Part shown: one piece after another, positions 60,917-64,000 of the stretch
How the letters are laid out: each line of letters opens with the position of its first letter
Position numbering within the stretch: the first letter of the stretch is position 1
Origin: Chondrosia reniformis
Lineage: Eukaryota; Porifera; Demospongiae; Chondrillida; Chondrillidae
Assembly (NCBI GenBank): GCA_947172415.1
Contig: OX359189.1
Location: 1,944,501-2,008,500, forward strand
Direction of reading: 5' to 3'
DNA: 64,000 nucleotides
Notes under the pieces: generated by a model
Database searches by the model: none
Told to the model about the DNA's origin: nothing
What the model saw: only the letters and a program-made list of their open reading frames with translations
Position numbers and translations under genes: made by a program

Positions 60917-63900
60917 TTAGCTTTTAAGTTCCTTAATTTGTGCTGTGTACATGAAAAATAAGAAAGATCAACCAAAAGTATTATACGTATATGCATGGCT
61001 GCTATGCAAAAAGCAGCTGTAGTTCAACATGTAGGTACGTAATTAGGTTATAATGTATGGAAAATGAAATATATGTACGTTACATATGTTAAGACCAAAC
61101 TGCACAATGTGTAAGACAACCTGAATATATCTATACTGGCAGTTAGCTATTGCATGCATAGCTGATGGCTAAATACCACACCACACCTACCAGACAACCA
61201 CTGCATTGCCTCCTCGAGTCCATCACCAGTTAGAGCATTTGTTGCACTATAATATGAAGTACGTATATATAGATACAAGTATACAGGTACCTATGTATAG
61301 TAGCTGTTTAGATTAATGAAATACAGTGCATGGTTAACTTACAATATTTGATAGCTTTTATCTTTTATATCTTTTAATTGCAATGTTCTAGCACACTAAA
61401 GACATATAATACAATTGTAAGTATCCTCCAGAGTCCTCCATATACATGTATTGGTGCTTTCTTAAGATGGCTAATGTTAAGAAAGGTGACATTTCAGGCA
61501 TACAGCCTCATGCAGAATATTATACCATCAGACTGCATGTGTTCCAAAGGTGAATCATAAGTCCAAGACAGTGTACTTCAGCGCCTTCACTATATATATA
61601 TACTCACTTGAACTGCAGACTGTGCCTCCTTTAAATCCATTTTATTGGCCAAAAATAAAATTGGAATGGTGCGATCCATAATGTCTAGGGGGAGGGACAC
61701 AAGGAAGGAGGAGGGGCGAGTGGTAGGGACACAAGGGAAGGGGTGAGTGGTAGGGACACAAGGGAAGGGGTGAGTGGTAGGGACACAAGGGAAGGGGCGA
61801 GTGGTAGGGACACAAGGGAAGGGGGAGGGGCGAGTGGGAGGGACACAAGGGAAGGGGAGGGACACAAGGGAAGGGGTGAGTGGTAGGGACACAAGGGAAG
61901 GGGTGAGTGGTAGGGACACAAGGGAAGGGGTGAGTGGTAGGGACACAAGGGAAGGGGTGAGTGGTAGGGACACAAGGGAAGGGGTGAGTGGTAGGGACAC
62001 AAGGGAAGGGGTGAGTGGGAGGGACACAAGGGAAGGGGTGAGTGGTAGGGACACAAGGGAAGGGGTGAGTGGTAGGGACACAAGGGAAGGGGTGAGTGGT
62101 AGGGACACAAGGGAAGGGGTGAGTGGTAGGGACACAAGGGAAGGGGTGAGTGGTAGGGACACAAGGGAAGGGGTGAGTGGTAGGGACACAAGGGAAGGGG
62201 TGAGTGGTAGGGACACAAGGGAAGGGGTGAGTGGTAGGGACACAAGGGAAGGGGTGAGTGGTAGGGACACAAGGGAAGGGGTGAGTGGTAGGGACACAAG
62301 GGAAGGGATGAGTGGTAGGGACACAAGGGAAGGGGTGAGTGGTAGGGACACAAGGGAAGGGGTGAGTGGTAGGGACACAAGGGAAGGGGAGGGACACAAG
62401 GGAAGGGGAGGGACACAAGGGAAGGGGTGAGTGGTAGGGACACAAGGGAAGGGGGAGGGGTAGGGACACAAGGGAAGGGGTGAGTGGTAGGGACACAAGG
62501 GAAGGGGTGAGTGGTAGGGACACAAGGGAAGGGGTGAGTGGTAGGGACACAAGGGAAGGGATGAGTGGTAGGGACACAAGGGAAGGGGGAGGGGCGAGTG
62601 GGAGGGACACAAGGGAAGGGGGAGGGGTGAGTGGGAGGGACACAAGGGAAGGGGTGAGTGGTAGGGATACAAGGGAAGGGGTGAGTGGTAGGGACACAAG
62701 GGAAGGGGTGAGTGGTAGGGACACAAGGGAAGGGGTGAGTGGTAGGGACACAAGGGAAGGGGTGAGTGGTAGGGACACAAGGGAAGGGGTGAGTGGCGAG
62801 TGGTAGGGATACAAGGGAAGGGGGAGGGGCGAGTGGGAGGGACACAAGGGAAGGGGCGAGTGGGAGGGACACAAGGGAAGGGGAGGGACACAAGGGAAGG
62901 GGAGGGACACAAGGGAAGGGGCGAGTGGGAGGGACACAAGGGAAGGGGTGAGTGGTAGGGACACAAGGGAAGGGGCGAGTGGGAGGGACACAAGGGAAGG
63001 GGCGAGTGGGAGGGACACAAGGGAAGGGGGAGGGGTGAGTGGTAGGGACACAAGGGAAGGGGCGAGTGGGAGGGACACAAGGGAAGGGGCGAGTGGGAGG
63101 GACACAAGGGAAGGGGTGAGTGGTAGGGACACAAGGGAAGGGGCGAGTGGGAGGGACACAAGGGAAGGGGCGAGTGGGAGGGACACAAGGGAAGGGGGAG
63201 GGGTGAGTGGTAGGGACACAAGGGAAGGGGCGAGTGGGAGGGACACAAGGGAAGGGGCGAGTGGGAGGGACACAAGGGAAGGGGTGAGTGGTAGGGACAC
63301 AAGGGAAGGGGCGAGTGGGAGGGACACAAGGGAAGGGGCGAGTGGGAGGGACACAAGGGAAGGGGTGAGTGATAGGGACACAAGGGAAGGGGGAGGGGCG
63401 AGTGGGAGGGACACAAGGGAAGGGGGAGGGGCGAGTGGGAGGGACACAAGGGAAGGGGGAGGGGCGAGTGGGAGGGACACAAGGGAAGGGGTGAGTGGTA
63501 GGGATACAAGGGAAGGGGGAGGGGCGAGTGGGAGGGACACACCAGATAGATTCACAATATTAACCTTTGTGGTTCAGCAACAAATCCAGCTCTTCCTTTG
63601 CTACAATCATCCGTAACTTGTCACTGCTATCTAGTACAAATATAATGGCTTCTGCTTCTCTGGATTAGGAAGAATACGTGCACACTCCACACTGCAATAT
63701 ACCACAATATCCATTTACCTGTAATGTAACTCCCAGAGGTTCCTGTATCTTCCCTGACCAGACATGTCAAACACTGTGAATGATAAACTACAGACAGGAA
63801 TTGATATGCAATATATGTAGGAAGAATATTGATAGTATTGTATACTGCCAAAAAGGAAAATCTCACTTTGAGAATGCAAATTTTTCAACTGAAAATCCAA

Positions 63901-63922
63901 CAGTAGGAACTATATCAATAAC
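60917..63922 (-). CDS. ARL6: ARL6 (BBS3) small GTPase, 5' exons beyond the window
   Basis: Exons within the window: 63867-63922, 63719-63787, 63565-63659, 61608-61684, 61343-61395, 61191-61246, 60917-60942, all phases consistent. The sequence runs [15 protein letters not shown] (switch I), [20 protein letters not shown] (switch II with the DxSGQ), [37 protein letters not shown] (the NKMD base-recognition motif) and [18 protein letters not shown], ending in a short Lys-rich tail. This is ARL6, which recruits the BBSome to membranes for ciliary traffic. The P-loop exons lie to the right of the window. The intron between 61684 and 63565 is almost entirely minisatellite. Confidence 0.94.
61690..63540. 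repeat. 28-bp minisatellite, about 1.85 kb, filling an ARL6 intron
   Basis: Roughly 65 head-to-tail units of GGGACACAAGGGAAGGGGTG plus AGTGGTAG, with variants (GGCGAGTGGGAG; extra GGGGGAGG; short GGGGAGGGACACAAGGG). Variants alternate in a higher-order pattern in the right half. It touches the exon acceptor at 61685 and ends 24 nt from the donor at 63564. Long open frames on both strands are by-products. Confidence 0.98.
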
Positions 63923-64000
63923 CTGGGTCTACATGGAGGTAAAGGGGTGGGAGGGGGTTGAGTAGATGGAGGTGGAGTAGAAAGGTACGTAGGTAAGAAG

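Noticed and set aside
61590-63555. Very long Pro/Ser/Leu- and Gly/Arg-rich open frames on both strands
   Set aside because: They are by-products of the 28-bp minisatellite in the ARL6 intron; only the ARL6 exon at the edge is coding.

Overview
The window is nuclear DNA from an animal: intron-rich, AT-rich, and packed with microsatellites (TACGTACATA-type runs), minisatellites and small foldback elements. The genes are metazoan orthologues (DBHS splicing-factor family, GDAP2, CDKL1, ARL6/BBS3, MIX23, SMC6, POLR3F, small Tims, Cu/Zn SOD). Compact genes with 200-550 bp divergent promoters suggest an early-branching invertebrate, most likely a sponge. That placement is inference. Exon chains were built by hand from splice sites, conserved residues and reading-phase agreement, and every reported multi-exon chain stays in frame.

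Layout. 1-5 kb: an inverted-repeat element, a HEPN (DZIP3-type) gene (-) and a TIMM9-like small Tim (+). 5-10 kb: Cu/Zn SOD (-) head to head with POLR3F (+). 10-11.1 kb: a TATA-driven GC-rich segment ending in an HDV-like self-cleaving ribozyme. 11.7-23.4 kb: a Macro_2-type gene and the 24-exon SMC6 gene, both (-). 23.7-25.5 kb: a TIR element and a second TATA/GC-rich segment ending in a very canonical HDV-like ribozyme. 25.7-26.9 kb: an intronless secreted Cys/Trp-rich protein (-). 27-35 kb: a degenerate tandem segmental duplication carrying a broken piece of the DBHS gene. 36.3-43.1 kb: the intact DBHS gene (NONO/SFPQ/PSPC1 family) (-), head to head with MIX23 (+). 45.5-46.8 kb: an intronless helical-repeat gene (-). 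47.2-54.9 kb: GDAP2 (-), head to head with TIMM13 (+). 56.9-60.3 kb: CDKL1 (+), convergent with ARL6 (-), whose 5' end lies beyond the right edge.

The genes are housekeeping and do not form one pathway, but some pair by function: two intermembrane-space chaperone subunits (TIMM9-like, TIMM13) plus MIX23 act in mitochondrial import, CDKL1 and ARL6 are ciliary, and the Macro_2 gene and GDAP2 both carry macro domains.

The most interesting signals are (i) the two HDV-like ribozymes with a shared upstream layout, (ii) minisatellites or pyrimidine-rich arrays lying directly against 3' splice sites in seven introns of four genes, sometimes filling the whole intron, (iii) a small hairpin box with a changing but base-paired stem at several unrelated loci, and (iv) the internally deleted gene duplication, which also preserves an empty-site/filled-site pair for a composite mobile insertion.
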